Shown here: piece by piece, positions 21,268-32,363 of the stretch
Layout of the letters: each line of letters begins with the position of its first letter
Position numbering within the stretch: position 1 is the first letter of the stretch
The notes under the pieces: generated by a model
Told to the model about the DNA's origin: nothing
The model's input: only the letters and a program-made list of their open reading frames with translations
Database searches by the model: none
Position numbers and translations under genes: made by a program
DNA from: Lithobates sylvaticus
Lineage: Eukaryota; Chordata; Amphibia; Anura; Ranidae
DNA length: 64,000 nucleotides
Direction: 5' to 3'
Assembly (NCBI GenBank): GCA_028564925.1
Contig: CM053026.1
Span: 604,366,616 to 604,430,615 of the forward strand

Positions 21268-22190
21268 ATAAAGTGGTTGTAAAGGTAAAAGTTTTTTTAC
21301 CTTAATACATTCTCTGTATTAAGGTAAAAAAAAAATAATTCCCATGTCATCTATCCCCAGCCCCCCTCCCAAAATACTTTATATACACAAAAAGAGAAAT
21401 GGGATTCCCACCTAAATTATTAAATAGTCATACTCACCGATTATATATCGGGGGATGTAATCATTATTAGTACCAAATCAAGAGAAAAAAATAAAAAATA
21501 AAGAGATGTATACACACCCTAAAGAGTTTACTACAATACAATTTATTGCTTAAAAAGAGCAGAATACAAAAAGTCACAGCAAGCAAAAGTTCCTGTTTAT
21601 TCCCTTTATATAGAACAGAGAGGAGCTAAACCAATTCCCCAATGTTCTATATTTCCCTATATCAATAAGAACAGACAACCCATTACAATCCATGAACTTT
21701 CTCCCAAAAAATTGAAGAGAAAAAGCTGGGGTAATGCCAGCAATCCACAGACCCCCTCCCTCCCCTAAATAAGAGCACCCCCTATAATACCTTTAAAAAA
21801 AAATAAAAAATAAGCCCCCTGTAAACAAATAAGTAGCATAAATGTCCTAATGGGAGCAGTGTATTCCCGTAAATATGCATATAAGTAACACTGCTCCACA
21901 ATGGAATAATGCACTGTCCACACCACTCTGATACATCAATAAAATTATTACATTATTTTAAAATAAAAGTCCCCCATATATATGAAGAGATCAGTATCTG
22001 ATGTGGAGACTAACCATTGGAAATAGGATTTATCATAGGTTAGAAAGGTCCAAGCAGAGTTCTAGAAGATTAATGAGGTTGAAGAAATGCATCTGGATAA
22101 ATGAGAGTTGCAATTTCCAAAACAAGAATACAATTAGTAAGGTTTATATTTATAATTGGAAAATTGGTAAGGTTTAAATTTTGAAATTAG
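21268..22190. other. unassigned sequence starting with a T2-like end
   Basis: Begins ATAAAGTGGTTGTAAAGG, close to the left end of the T2-like element at 9625, with an inverted pair CCTTAATACA / TGTATTAAGG at 21301-21325. No right end was found. The remainder is AT-rich without frames. Confidence 0.35.
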
Positions 22191-22192
22191 TA

Positions 22193-22740
22193 CCGTATAT
22201 ACTCGAGTATAAGCCAAGTTTTTCAGCACATTTTTTTGTGTGCTGAAAGTGCCCCCCTCGGCTTATACTCCAGTCAAGCATTTTTCTGCAGCAGAGAATG
22301 ACATTTTCCGACCTGACTTTGGGGCCCCGTATCTCTTAGGAATTTAGTGTGCAAACCCAGTGGAACCAACACTACAACATATCCAAATTTGGGGTTCCTA
22401 ATACTAAGTGGCCCTGAGATACAGGGCCCCAAAGTCAGTCAACTGTGTCCATCTGCAGCAATGTCATTTCCGGACCCTTTGGGTCCAGAGACCCAAAATT
22501 TTGGCTGCAGCTAGGGGCGCATCTAGGAACCCTTAACTACCAAGTTTGAAGTGCAGGGGACCTATGGCTGCAAATGGGCACAGTAAGGCATGCAAATGGG
22601 CACAGTGAGGCTGCAAATGGGCATTGTTGACCCTCTTTTCCACTTACAGTAGCTGCGCATTTCTCACCCTAGGCTTATACTTGAGTCAATACGTTTTCCC
22701 ATTTTTTTGTGGTAAAATTAGGTGCCACGGCTTATATTCT
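22193..22740 (-). mobile_element. TA-flanked DNA transposon, family B copy 2, right tip lost
   Basis: Reverse-oriented copy of 8789-9358: starts TACCGTATATACTCGAGTAT at 22191 and shares ACCCTAGGCTTATACTTGAG and TTTTTGTGGTAAAATTAGG. It stops about 27 bases short of its terminal repeat. Confidence 0.75.
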
Positions 22741-22965
22741 TAAAATCTTCCTGTAAAGATAAATCTGATTGTTCTCTGTTTTACAGGCCTAGCCAAACTA
22801 AAAGATCTTTTTGAAAGTTTGAAAGAGTGAGACTTGCCTTTATAAATGAAAAGTTTAGCTGTATTTTATATGATGATTTAGGTGGATAAGAAGAGGTTTT
22901 AACAATCATACAGTATATACTTTTTTAAATGTTGAGTTTACAGCCACTGCCATTGTATGGCTAAT
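22741..22965. other. AT-rich sequence, possibly more of the old L1
   Basis: The minus strand reads short open pieces (LNFSFIKASLTLSNFQKDL) that could belong to the L1 endonuclease-RT linker, but no diagnostic motif is visible. Confidence 0.25.
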
Positions 22966-23280
22966 AAACTCAGCAGTGACTTAGCAGTTAGAACTTTTAC
23001 CTTGCAGCACTGGGGTCCTCAGTTTGAATACTGGTCAGGACACTCCTTGCATAGAGTTTCCTTATTATCCCTGTGCTTGTGTGGGTTTCTTGTTTCCTTC
23101 CGTACTCCAAAGATATTCTGATAGTTTAACTGGCCCTGTGTATGTATGTACAGTATACATGTTAGATAGGAACCTTAGATTGTAAACCCCTTGATTGACC
23201 CACTGCAATGTTTTTTTCCATCCTGGAGTTGGGCTTTAGGCGTTGTATGATGAATATAGGCAATAAAGTCAAGGCAACAC
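22966..23280 (+). mobile_element. tRNA-headed SINE
   Basis: The head reads TTAGCAGTTAGAACTTTTAC, then CTTGCAGCACTGGGGTCC and GTTTGAATACTGG (B-box-like). The body has ACTCCAAAGATATTCTG, and the tail ACCTTAGATTGTAAACCCC and ends near AATAAAGTCAAGG. This is the wording of a common tRNA-derived vertebrate SINE. Moderately diverged. Confidence 0.6.
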
Positions 23281-23289
23281 TTTGAAGCA

Positions 23290-23617
23290 CAAATTATTTT
23301 GTTGATATTATACAAGTAATGAATATTCCAGAAATATCATTTTTACAAGCCATTAGAAGTTCTAGCACTTCTGTCAAAAACTATTTAAAAAGCATATCCT
23401 TTTGTGCTGAGCCAAAAAAAATTTGGTTTAACAAAGATACAACTTTATAGATGCTTTATCTAGATAATTCAGACCTTCATTAAAATTTTTAATACCTTAA
23501 ATGTTTATCCATGTAAACTGACATATATACTCAACCTGTATTTGATAATTGATATGATGTCATATTGTCATCTGTTATAAACTTTCAATAAATTTTGATT
23601 GTGGAAAAAAAAAAAGT
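23290..23617 (+). mobile_element. L1-clade LINE 3' end fragment
   Basis: AT-rich sequence ending in ACTTTCAATAAATTTTGATT then an A run at 23606-23616, which resembles the 3' end of the young L1 (CTTCAATAAAAATTTATTG). 5' truncated; the 5' border is approximate. Confidence 0.55.
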
Positions 23618-23685
23618 TTAAATAATAAATTATATGACACCTATACTGTGGATCGCCTATTCAATGCTTGCATATTTGTGTTTAA

Positions 23686-24706
23686 CCACTTGCCACCCAC
23701 CATATAGCAAAATGTCAGCGGCAAAGTGGTTTCAATATCCTCACCGGACATCATATGACGTCACCCTCCGGTGGCGCACAGCGCGGCGATCGTTGTTGCG
23801 GTGTGTCAGTCTGACACACCGCAACTCTGATCTAGGTAAAGAGTCTCCGACGAAGACTCTTTACCACGTGATCAGCCATGTCCAATCACGGCTGATCACG
23901 ATGTAAACAGAAAGAGCCGTTGAACGGCTTTTCCTCACTCGCGGTTGTCAGACGCGAGTAGAGGAGAGTCGATCAGCTGCTCCTCTGACAGGGGGGGGTC
24001 TGTGCTGATCGAGTATCAGCACAGCCCCTGAGGATGCCCACACTGGACCACCAGGGACGCCACAAGGACCACCAGGGATGCCACCACCAGGTATGCCACT
24101 CTAGACCATCAGGGATGCCAATCAGTGCCCACAATGGATGCCAATCAGTGCCCACAATGGGCATCACTGATTGGCAGGCATTATTGTTTGGCACTGATTG
24201 GCATCCATCAGTACCATTTATTAGTGTACATCAGTGCCGCCTATCAGTGCCCTTCCATGCCCATCCGTGCCACCTATCAGTGCCCATCAGTGCCTCCTAG
24301 CAGTGCCGCATCAGTGCCGCATATTAGTGCCCATCAGTGCCACCTCATCAGTGCCACCTCATTGGTGCACATCAGTGCCATCTTATCAGTGCCCGTCAGT
24401 GCAGCCCCATAAGTGCCCATCAGTGAAGGAGAAAACATACTTATTTACAAAGTTTTGTAACAGAAACCAAAAAAACTATTTTTTTCCCAAATTTCTGTAT
24501 TTTTTTATTTGTTTAGCAGAAAATAAAAATTCCAGAGGTGATCAAATACCACCAAAAGAAAGCTCTATTTGTGGGAAAAAAGGACATCAATTTTGTTTGG
24601 GTACAGCGTTGCACGACCATGGAATTTCCAGTTAAAGTGACACAATGCCGTATCGCAACCAATGGCCTGGTCATTAAGGGGGTAAATCCTTCTGGGGCTG
24701 AAGTGG
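23686..24706 (-). mobile_element. TTAA-flanked DNA transposon, family A copy 3
   Basis: TTAA at 23682-23685 and 24707-24710, with tips CCACTTGCC and GAAGTGG. The right 250 bases are the reverse complement of the left part of family A (GATCAAATACCACCAAAAG and the (G)GTACAGCG region). The left part has stem structures such as TAAAGAGTCTCCGAC with its complement. It carries an internal minisatellite. Confidence 0.75.
24030..24430. repeat. CAGTGCC-type minisatellite within family A copy 3
   Basis: Irregular units of CATCAGTGCC with CACCT, CGCCT or CAC spacers, plus longer units around CAATCAGTGCCCACAATGG. No CRISPR-like constant repeat length. Confidence 0.8.
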
Positions 24707-24834
24707 TTAAAGGGAATGTCCATCCAAAACTTTTTATTTCTGTCTGTGCTGCTGCTGGAGATTATTTTTTCACTTCTTTTTTTAGGAGTTCTTCCTGAGC
24801 TCCAGATAGCAGTTAAAAGGCTGACAGGAGTTCT
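24707..24834 (+). mobile_element. T2-like element left end
   Basis: Begins TTAAAGGGAATGTCC, the closest match here to the T2 tip TTAAAGG. Its first TTAA is also the right TTAA of family A copy 3. It is interrupted by the L1 tail at 24835; no right end is seen. Confidence 0.45.
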
Positions 24835-25167
24835 TGGACATTTGTTTGTGTTCATGTTTATCGCACACATTTCTATGCACTTAGTCATCTTAACAAATTC
24901 TGACATATCAGGTAGGGCACGTTGTCCTCCCTCCATGACAGAGTGTGTCCCCAACTGTGGTGTCTGGGGGTACTGGACGATGACTCCACCTTCTGCTTAA
25001 CTCTTGAAATAGACTACATTGATCCCACATGTTTCCTACAATGGTTTTGCCAATCATACACCTTCATGCAAACCTGTTTACAATGATGTAATGTATGGTT
25101 AACACTGTTTCTCTTCTGTAATGTCTCTAATGAAACTTTAATAAAAACATTGAACAAGAAAAAGTTT
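24835..25167 (+). mobile_element. 5'-truncated L1 3' end with target duplication
   Basis: The direct repeat TGACAGGAGTTC occurs at about 24823-24834 and again at about 25168-25179. The insert ends GAAACTTTAATAAAAACATT then an A-rich run. Non-coding 3' UTR. Confidence 0.65.
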
Positions 25168-25278
25168 GACAGGAGTTCAAACTCCTTTTCCACTCCACAC
25201 ATTACATTTTTTTTTATTAAGCATATGTAAGCTCTTGTGTATGTAAGATAATTCAAAGAAATAGATATAATATATATA

Positions 25279-25924
25279 TTAGGGCTGTGGAAATTAAAGA
25301 TTAATTCCTCGATTAATCGTAAATTTTTTTGATCGATCAAAATTCTTTTGATCGGTACTCACCTCTCCACCGGCTTCCGGGTCTTCAGGGAGTAAAGTTG
25401 GAGATCCGGTGAGGTCACGAACATCGATGTCACCGGACTCCTCCCCCTTCCCCAAGTGCCTCTGTCTGCTAACGAAGGGAAGGGGGAGGAGTCTGGTGGC
25501 GTTGAAGTTCTGATTGAACGTATTGCATACGGGGGAGGAGCTACGCATGACGTCACCCGCTGCTGCCCTATGGAACTAACACAATTGGCGGCTTTACATG
25601 CTGTGTTTTTATCATCTTCATGTGAGTAGTTTGTGTTTGAACACAAAAATTTAATCTTATACTAATTACTTATGTCAGTGCTACAGTTTGAATTTAAAAC
25701 ATATTTGTGTGAACTGTGTAGTTAAGTCATGGATTGTGGAAACTAACTAGTGTCAGGTGATTGTATATCGTGTATACCACATTTACCACTGACTAATGCA
25801 GAGTTGCAATGCAAGGAGATCAGCTAAAAGTAGTTGGATCTGTATGTGCGTTCCAATTAATCAAAATTAGTCGATTAATCGATTAAAAAAATGAACATGA
25901 AAATTTTAATCAGTAACAGCCCTA
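25279..25924. mobile_element. hAT-like MITE (TAGGGCTG ends)
   Basis: Tips TAGGGCTGTGG and CAGCCCTA, with the sub-terminal GATTAATCG / CGATTAATC pair. It sits in ATATATAT, so the 8-base duplication is masked. It also has outward donor-like sites: ACTCACCT at 25357-25364 (minus) and ATGTGAGTAG at 25620 (plus). Confidence 0.75.

Positions 25925-25988
<64 letters not shown>
25925..25988. repeat. (TA)n(CA)n microsatellite
   Basis: About 20 TA steps followed by about 10 CA steps. Confidence 0.95.
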
Positions 25989-25989
<1 letters not shown>

Positions 25990-26633
25990 GAGTATACCAG
26001 ATCAATATGATAGTGCTTATCATCATCATTCAGAGATGCTGCTTTTATAGTAGACTGACATTACTGCCTCCATTACTCTGAGCTAATCCACATATTCCAT
26101 TAAATGGAGGGTCAATGTTTTCAGACTCATTATCTGTTTTAGCTATATTGTTGTATGATTGTAGTGCTGCTCAGTAGTGTATTATAGTTTCTCAGTAATA
26201 AGTCAGGCTAAAAAATCTAATTGTAACGAAGTTCCCCTTGAGATAAAATGGCATACAAAATGTTTTATAAACTTGATAATGTCAATTCATTCTCTCAGGC
26301 TTTATTTGTTTTGGAGTGATTACTTTGCATTGAAAAATTAGTCTTGAATTCCCAGTTTGCATGCAAATAAACTTAAACTTCTGAATTGATTGAGCATTTA
26401 CATTTGCTTGGCGAAATTGGAATCCTCTTGCCAGATGACTTTTTATTTGTTTTGCTTATTTATCATATTTACAATTAAAAATCCAGATAGGAATGATAAT
26501 GCAAAATTGGCAGACTTTTTTCAGTTATTGGACTGATTTAGTTACTTTCCATCCAACGTACAAGTATGACAGTATTAAACAGAGAAAGCAACTAATTTTC
26601 CAAATCCATAGTACTTGCATAGACTTGAGATAT
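25989..26633. other. intron sequence, nothing recognised
   Basis: AT-rich, no frames or inverted ends. Confidence 0.5.
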
Positions 26634-27194
26634 TTAAAGCGGTTCTGCACTCTTTTTTTTTTTTTTTTGGGCTATATGCCAAGGGCATATAGCTCAATTG
26701 GGGGACTTACCTGTTCCATGTTCCATCTCGATCGCCGCCGGTTTTCATCTTCATCTTCTTCTTGTCTTCTTCTTGTCTGCTGGGGTCCATCTTGCCTGTG
26801 GGCATGTGAAACCCCACAGGCACTGTTGATGGCCCAGCATGCACCGCCGTTACTCGCGCGTGCACAGTAACGGCACATCTGCCGACATCTCACGAGATTT
26901 CGGCAGATGTGGCCGAAATCTCGGGAGATTTCGGAAGATGTGGCCGAAATCTCGCGAGATTTCGGAAGATGCCCGCACTGACTCCTGGGATCAATGACAC
27001 CAGATCCCAGGAGACAGTGCGGCGTGACGACGATCGACGCAGAGACCCCGCCCGCCGCCGCAGAGAGAGAAGACCGGAAGTCTTCAATTACAAGGTAAGT
27101 AAAAAAAAAAAAAAAAACATTTCATTTAGTACTCTTTGCCTGATTTGGAAGGCAAAGAGATTTACTAAATGAAATGGGTGCAGAACCGCTTTAA
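26634..27194 (-). mobile_element. T2-like MITE, copy 2, promoter-like core
   Basis: Bounded by TTAA on both sides, with ends TTAAAGCGGTTCTGCAC and GTGCAGAACCGCTTTAA. Reverse-oriented to copy 1. Core: TCTCGCGAGA at 26950-26959 plus two one-mismatch copies (26888, 26919), ACCGGAAGT (ETS type) at 27073-27081, and CAAGATGG on the minus strand at 26787-26794. Donor-like sites point outward: CAGGTAAGT on the minus strand (26705-26713) and CAAGGTAAGT on the plus strand (27091-27100). Confidence 0.78.
26950..26959. promoter_or_regulatory. TCTCGCGAGA palindrome (BANP/CGCG-box motif)
   Basis: Perfect motif embedded in a longer palindrome CCGAAATCTCGCGAGATTTC, in the same relative position as in copy 1. 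Confidence 0.6.
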
Positions 27195-27263
27195 CAGATC
27201 TTTATAAAAGCTAAGTTATTTTTAAAATTATAATTTAGTTGAAGTAGGTTGAATGGATTAAAC

Positions 27264-28167
27264 TACACTATATTACCAAAAGTATTGGTACACCTTTACA
27301 CAAACATGAATATTAATGGCATCTCAGTCTTAGTCCGTAGGGTTCAATATTGAGTTGGCCCACCCTTTGCAGCTACAACAGATTCAACTCTTCTGGGAAG
27401 GCTGTCCACAAGGAGTTTGTCTATGAGAATGTTTGACCATTCTTCCAGAAGTGCATTTGTGAGGTCAGGCACTGATGTGGACGAGAAGGCCTGGCTCACA
27501 GTCTCCACTCTAATTTATCCCAAAGGTGTTCTATCAGGCTAAGGTCCGAACTCTGTGCAGGCCAGTCAAGTTTCTCCACCCCAAACTTGCTCATCCATGT
27601 CTTTATGGACCTTGCTATGTGCACTGGTCCAAATCATTTGACGGAGGGGGGATTATGGTGTGGGGTTGCTTTCCATGGGTTTGGCTTGGGCCCTTAGTTT
27701 CAGTGAAGGCAACTCTTAAGGCGTCAGCATACCAAGACATTTTGGACAATTTCATGCTCCCAGTTTTGGGATAGCCCCTTCCTGTTCCAACATGACTGTG
27801 TACCAGTGCACAAAGCAAGGTCTATAAAGACATGGATGAGAAAGTTTGGGGTGGAGGAATTTGATTGACCTGCACAGAGTCCTGACCTCAACCCGATAGA
27901 ATTGGGATGAGTTAGAGCGGAGAATGCGAGTCAGGCCTTCATGTCCACATCAGTGCCTGACCTCACAAATACGCTTCTGGAAGAATGGTCAAACATTCCC
28001 ATAGACTCCTAAACCTTGTCGACGGCATTCCCTGAAGAGTTGAAGCTGTTATAGCTGCAAAGGGTGGGCCAATTCAATTTTGAACCCTAAGGACTAAGAA
28101 TAAGATGCGATTAAAGTTCAAGTGTGTGTAAAGGCAGGCATTCCGAAACTTTTGGTAATATGGTGTA
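27264..28167 (+). mobile_element. Tc1-like transposon, decayed, long terminal repeats
   Basis: Ends CACTATATTACCAAAAG and CTTTTGGTAATATGGTG with TA borders. About 300-base inverted terminal regions mirror each other (GTTCAATATTGAGTTGGCCC on the left, its complement near 28065). The centre keeps transposase fragments: [17 protein letters not shown] and [15 protein letters not shown], from the catalytic region. Frameshifted and missing the N-terminus, so inactive. Confidence 0.85.
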
Positions 28168-28784
28168 TATCTTCCTCGGATTTTGAAGGTGGTGTAACCA
28201 TATAGTTTTGAGGCTCTATGTTATCAGCCCAGTGTTGATGGGCATACAAGCTAGTCTCACCATAATAAAAAGCCCTCTAGCTCCTTGCCCATTACCCATA
28301 TTACTCATTATGTTAAGACCAACTGCTTGTATGCCTGGTGGACCAAAATGGTAGGATGGGATGAACTGTTTTATTAATATGGATTCATGCATTAACTAGT
28401 TGCATCTGTGGATTTTAACCCTCCAAAGAAGATCCCAAACAAGCCAACTGAATAGAATTATTTTTTAATTATTCACTTACATCTATCATTGCTAAGCCTT
28501 AACTGTACACCCTAATCTATGTATTCAATTTGACTTCCTATACTATACATCTTAAAACTGCCCAACATTTCACACAATGCTAGTAATGCATAGTAAACAC
28601 CTTTCACGCCACACATCTCCTGATACGATAGTAATATGTTACCTGATAAGATTTGTGCTTGTTCTGAGATGTAACTAGAAGAACACACTTGAAGAATGGA
28701 TGGCTATAATAATGCATATTCTTGGTGATGCTACATTTATTTTGTGAATTTGTCTCTATTAAACATTTATCTCATTCTCAACAG
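28168..28784. other. intron sequence before exon at 28785
   Basis: Unique-looking AT-rich sequence ending in a polypyrimidine tract and acceptor (CTCATTCTCAACAG). Confidence 0.5.
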
Positions 28785-28856
28785 AGTCATTGAGAACAAC
28801 AAAATAAACCGGATCTCCCCTCAAGTGTTTCAAGGACTTAATTCGCTAATACTTCT
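28785..28856 (+). CDS. rxfp1: RXFP1 exon, leucine-rich repeat 4
   Basis: 72 bases, phase 2 on both sides, between ACAG and gtaagt. The reading VIENNKINRISPQVFQGLNS then LILL matches human repeat 4. Positions equivalent to human Leu204 and, with the next exon, Val206 are kept. Human Ile182 is Val here, a conservative change in the reported hydrophobic contact cluster for relaxin. It lies 28.3 kb from the previous exon, by far the longest visible intron, almost all of it transposons. Confidence 0.95.
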
Positions 28857-29039
28857 GTAAGTTTTATCAAAGTAAAACAAAACACAATAAACAATTTAAG
28901 CAACTTAATCTATGGTGAAAATAAAGCCTGCATGTGTAGCCTATGCTGTTGTACAAGGTATGGAAATGACAAAAGGAGTTCATATTGAATCCACGCACAA
29001 CCTTTTGACTGTTGTGCCTTGTATTCCTTTTATCATTAT

Positions 29040-29200
29040 CTGTTTAAGGCCCCTTTCACACTGACGGACCGTTCAGATCCGCCTGTCAGTTTTGACGGCG
29101 GACCTGAACGGGGGGTCCATGCTAGTCTATGGAGCGACGGATGTCAGCGGAGACATGTCCGCTGACATCCGACCTGGTCCAATCTGCCAAAAGCAGACGA
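29040..29200. mobile_element. Harbinger-like MITE fragment
   Basis: Begins AAGGCCCCTTTCACACTG, the tip shared with 35169-35548, and has an internal inverted pair GATGTCAGCGGA / TCCGCTGACATC at 29137-29170. No right tip. Confidence 0.55.
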
Positions 29201-29500
29201 AAGAGGCCTTAAGGCCTATCAATGTTATATGTGCACTGTGCTGCACGTGTGTCTGTTTGATTATTAATAAACATGTTGTACAAGGAATGGACAAGAGGTC
29301 ACATAATGGAACACTCTGTGAGCTGGTAAATGGTTGGCATAGGGTGTGAGTGTTCAGGGAAGCTGAATGCCTATTTAAGCCAGGATCAAACTGCCAAAGT
29401 TGGTTTGAGTCATACTGGTGGCTGTGAAGAACTTCTTTACTCTGAAATACTAATTTAAGTGATATTAAACACTGGGTTTTTACTTCAGCAGCTGATTTAA

Positions 29501-29757
29501 CCTGCCCACCACGCGGTAGCCGATATATGGCTACAGCTCAGGTCTCCAGTTCTGGAAGGGTCTCCTGAGAACACGCTTTCTGTGCGCCCCCTCGGGCATA
29601 CATCGGGAAGTGTCTGTAATTGCCGTGTCCCTTGGACACAGCAGATCACAGATCGGGGTAAAGGGCCAATCACAGCGGCCCTTTATATGTGATCAACTGT
29701 GTCCACTCCTGGTAATATGTAAACATACTTGCTGGTTATCAGCTCTCCTTTCCTCAC
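29501..29757 (+). mobile_element. left end of a large piggyBac-like element
   Basis: Follows a TTAA and reads CCTGCCCACCACGCGG, then TATGGCTAC and GCGCCCCCT, matching the left end of 10283-18190. Truncated on the right. It appears to have landed in a T2-like end starting at 29455 (TTAAGTGATATTAAACACTG). Confidence 0.6.
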
Positions 29758-29787
29758 ATAGAGACATCGTGACCTATTATCATTGAT

Positions 29788-30090
29788 TAAAATTGTCCTG
29801 CTTCTTGCCAACTTTACACACAGGTATCCTCTTCAGTATCTTAACTCTTGAACTCTTGTAGTAAAGCTCAGCCTGTGCTCTTTCTCTCTAGTGACTTTTG
29901 AACTTAGCCTTGCTGTTTAAAATTGTCCTGCTGCTGGCTAGTTTCACTATGCTGTGTCTTAATTCTTGTAGTAAAGCATGTGTACTCATTTTCTTTTGTA
30001 CATTTCAGACCATTTCAGACCATTCACCCTTAAAAATGTCCCACTGGTGGTCAATTTTACACTGCTGTATCATCTACAGTCTCTTAAATC
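29788..30090. repeat. tandem duplication, unit about 130 bases
   Basis: AAAATTGTCCTGCTTCTTGCC at 29789, AAAATTGTCCTGCTGCTGGC at 29920 and AAAATGTCCCACTGGTGG at 30033 start three diverging units that share TCTTAA and TTGTAGTAAAGC blocks. Confidence 0.7.
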
Positions 30091-30507
30091 TTAATGAGAT
30101 TTTCATAGAAATTGGCCAGCAGGAGAGCTTTGCATTCGCAAGAACAGGGATAGCCTCACCAAACTGCTGACCAATTTCTATCTACTGGTCAAAATGAGCC
30201 TAATGAAACAGTATGTATTGCTGCTAAATCTACCTAAAAAAAAAAAAGTTTAAATGAAGGTAACTGTAAAAAAAAAATTCCACAGTTAAATATTTGCTGC
30301 TGTGAAAATTGAACCATAACACCATGTACAGCTTAAAGGCATGCTCCAGGCATATTTAAGGAATGTGTGTATTGTTTGCCCTCTAAGCCACATGAAGACT
30401 CTCTCCCCACTTTTTTTTTTGCATTGGTACATGTCCCTCATGGCAGTGCCTAGCTTTCCATACCTTTTATTTGAAAGTAGTTTGTCTATTTGGTCTAAAA
30501 ATTACCA

Positions 30508-30983
30508 TTAAAGTGATGTTAAAAGCTCTCTTCTTTTTTTTTTTTAAATAACAAACATGTCATACTCACCTGCTCTTTGCAGTGGTTTTGCACAGAGCAG
30601 CCCTGATCCTCCTCTTCTCGGGTCCCTCTACGGCACTCTTGGCCCCTCCCTCATGTCGAGTGCCCCCAGAGCAAATGGCTTGCAATGGGGACACCCAAGC
30701 AAGCTTGTGCCCAAGCTGCAGCTCTGCGTGTCCATTCATCCCTCTTTCTCCTTATTGGCTTACTAGCTGTGATTGACAGCAGTGGGAGCCAATGGTTCTC
30801 GCTGCTGTCTCAGTCAATGAGGAGGCAGAGTCCCCACAGAGCCCAGGCTCTCCTGCACATTGCTTGATTGAGATGGGGCTCAGGTAAGTATTAGGGGGGG
30901 CTGGGGGGACTGCTGCACACAGAAGGTTTTTCCTCTTAATGCTTAGAATGATAGAAAACATTGAGCCTTTAGAACCAATTTAA
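30508..30983. mobile_element. T2-like MITE, copy 3
   Basis: TTAAAGTGATGTTAAAAGC at the left and the inverted TAGAACCAATTTAA at the right. Outward donor-like sites ACTCACCTG (30564-30572, minus) and CAGGTAAGT (30881-30889, plus) repeat the layout of copies 1 and 2, though the CGCG palindrome is absent. Confidence 0.65.
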
Positions 30984-31209
30984 ATTAAAGTCTAAACCCC
31001 AAAGCATTACAATATATTTTATGCTTTTTCTTCTTTCTTTTTACCTGGAGATCCGGTCAGTAGGTCTGTTTTTTTCAACTCCCTTTAACAGACCAAGTTG
31101 TCCAGCAAAGATGGTGGTTTGAAGGTTGAAACAAACCAGTTACCCCTGAGAGGGGTGCATATAATTGTCACCTTTTATTTATTTTAAAACATTTTACTTC
31201 TTAAAGGCT

Positions 31210-31608
31210 TTAAAGTAACTATAGGCAAAGTTTTTTTCATTCTGGATAGAGCAAGGGAGGATTATAACTCCTATCAGATTTTTTTTGGCCATCTGTTTCC
31301 CATTTCCCTTCACTTCCTGTCCCATAGCCAAACAAGAAGTGAGAGGAAATCCCATTAAATCAAGGTAATTCCTTGTTGACCCCCAGGTCACCAGAACTAG
31401 TGTACCCATTGGAAGATTTCCAATCTAATTTGGGTAATTTTTTTTATTTTCACTTTCAATGATAATGGTAAACAGGACCCATAGAGAGGGTGAATCTCCT
31501 TAACAAGGACACAGACAGGAAAAAAAAAAATGAAAAGTGTTCTAATCCCTCTCCACTCTATCCAAAGCTAAAAAAAAAAAAAAAGTTTTGCCTTTAGTTA
31601 TACTTTAA
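31210..31608. mobile_element. short T2-like MITE
   Basis: TTAAAGTAACTATAGGCAAAG at the left and its inverse CTTTGCC...TAGTTATACTTTAA at the right, with a GGATTATAACTCCTATC centre. Its right TTAA is shared with the next element. Confidence 0.7.
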
Positions 31609-32363
31609 CCTCCCTAGCGGTATGATTATGTCAGAATTTTGTATCTCAAAGCGGTACAATTATTTTGCATAGAAATTTGGCGTTTTATATTGTAGGCCTG
31701 TAAGTCTTAGCAATAACACACTTAAATCTGTCCAAACAAGAGTCTAGTAGATATTCCGGGTATGATGAAGTTTGAAACCAAAATCATAAATTATAATATA
31801 ATAAATAAATATAAATAATTATAAAAAATAATAATAAAATTAATTTCCCCACGATTCACTATCGCTCAATTCTGCAAGTGTTCTAATTTACTATCGCTGT
31901 TTTCTAGCTGGTCTAAAACCACTTTTGACGTAAAGGGACACTTTTTGGTTGCCATGGACAATATCAAGTTTCCAGGCAGAAAGAATAGTATATATAATAT
32001 AAAACTGCATGCAGGGCATTGAACAAAGCACTGGGGACAAAAGGGATGTGAAATAATTTCACACAGTAATGTAATCTGTAAGATTACACTGTACTGTATG
32101 TGTTATGAGTTTTCATTTTTTTTTTTCCGCCGGGCTTCACCCCCGTGCGTTGTGGCGCTCGCAGGGAACGGAGCCCAGCACAGAGAGGCTTCGGGCAGAG
32201 GATGGAGCCCACAGACACAGCGGGGGGACATCGCAGGATCCTGGGGACAAGGTAAATATACCGCACCAGGATCTTGCAATGCAATCCTGAGTGTGGCTCG
32301 GGGTTACCGCTAATAGTGCCAAAATGTAACCCCGAGCCACAATCGGGAATACCACCAGGGAGA
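31609..32363. mobile_element. TTAA-flanked element, family F
   Basis: TTAA at 31605-31608 and 32364-32367. Tips CCTCCCTAGCGGTA and TACCACCAGGGAG are inverted. The right half has GTGTGGCTCGGGGTTAC inverted against GTAACCCCGAGCCAC at 32326-32340. No transposase; piggyBac-like by target site only. Confidence 0.7.
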
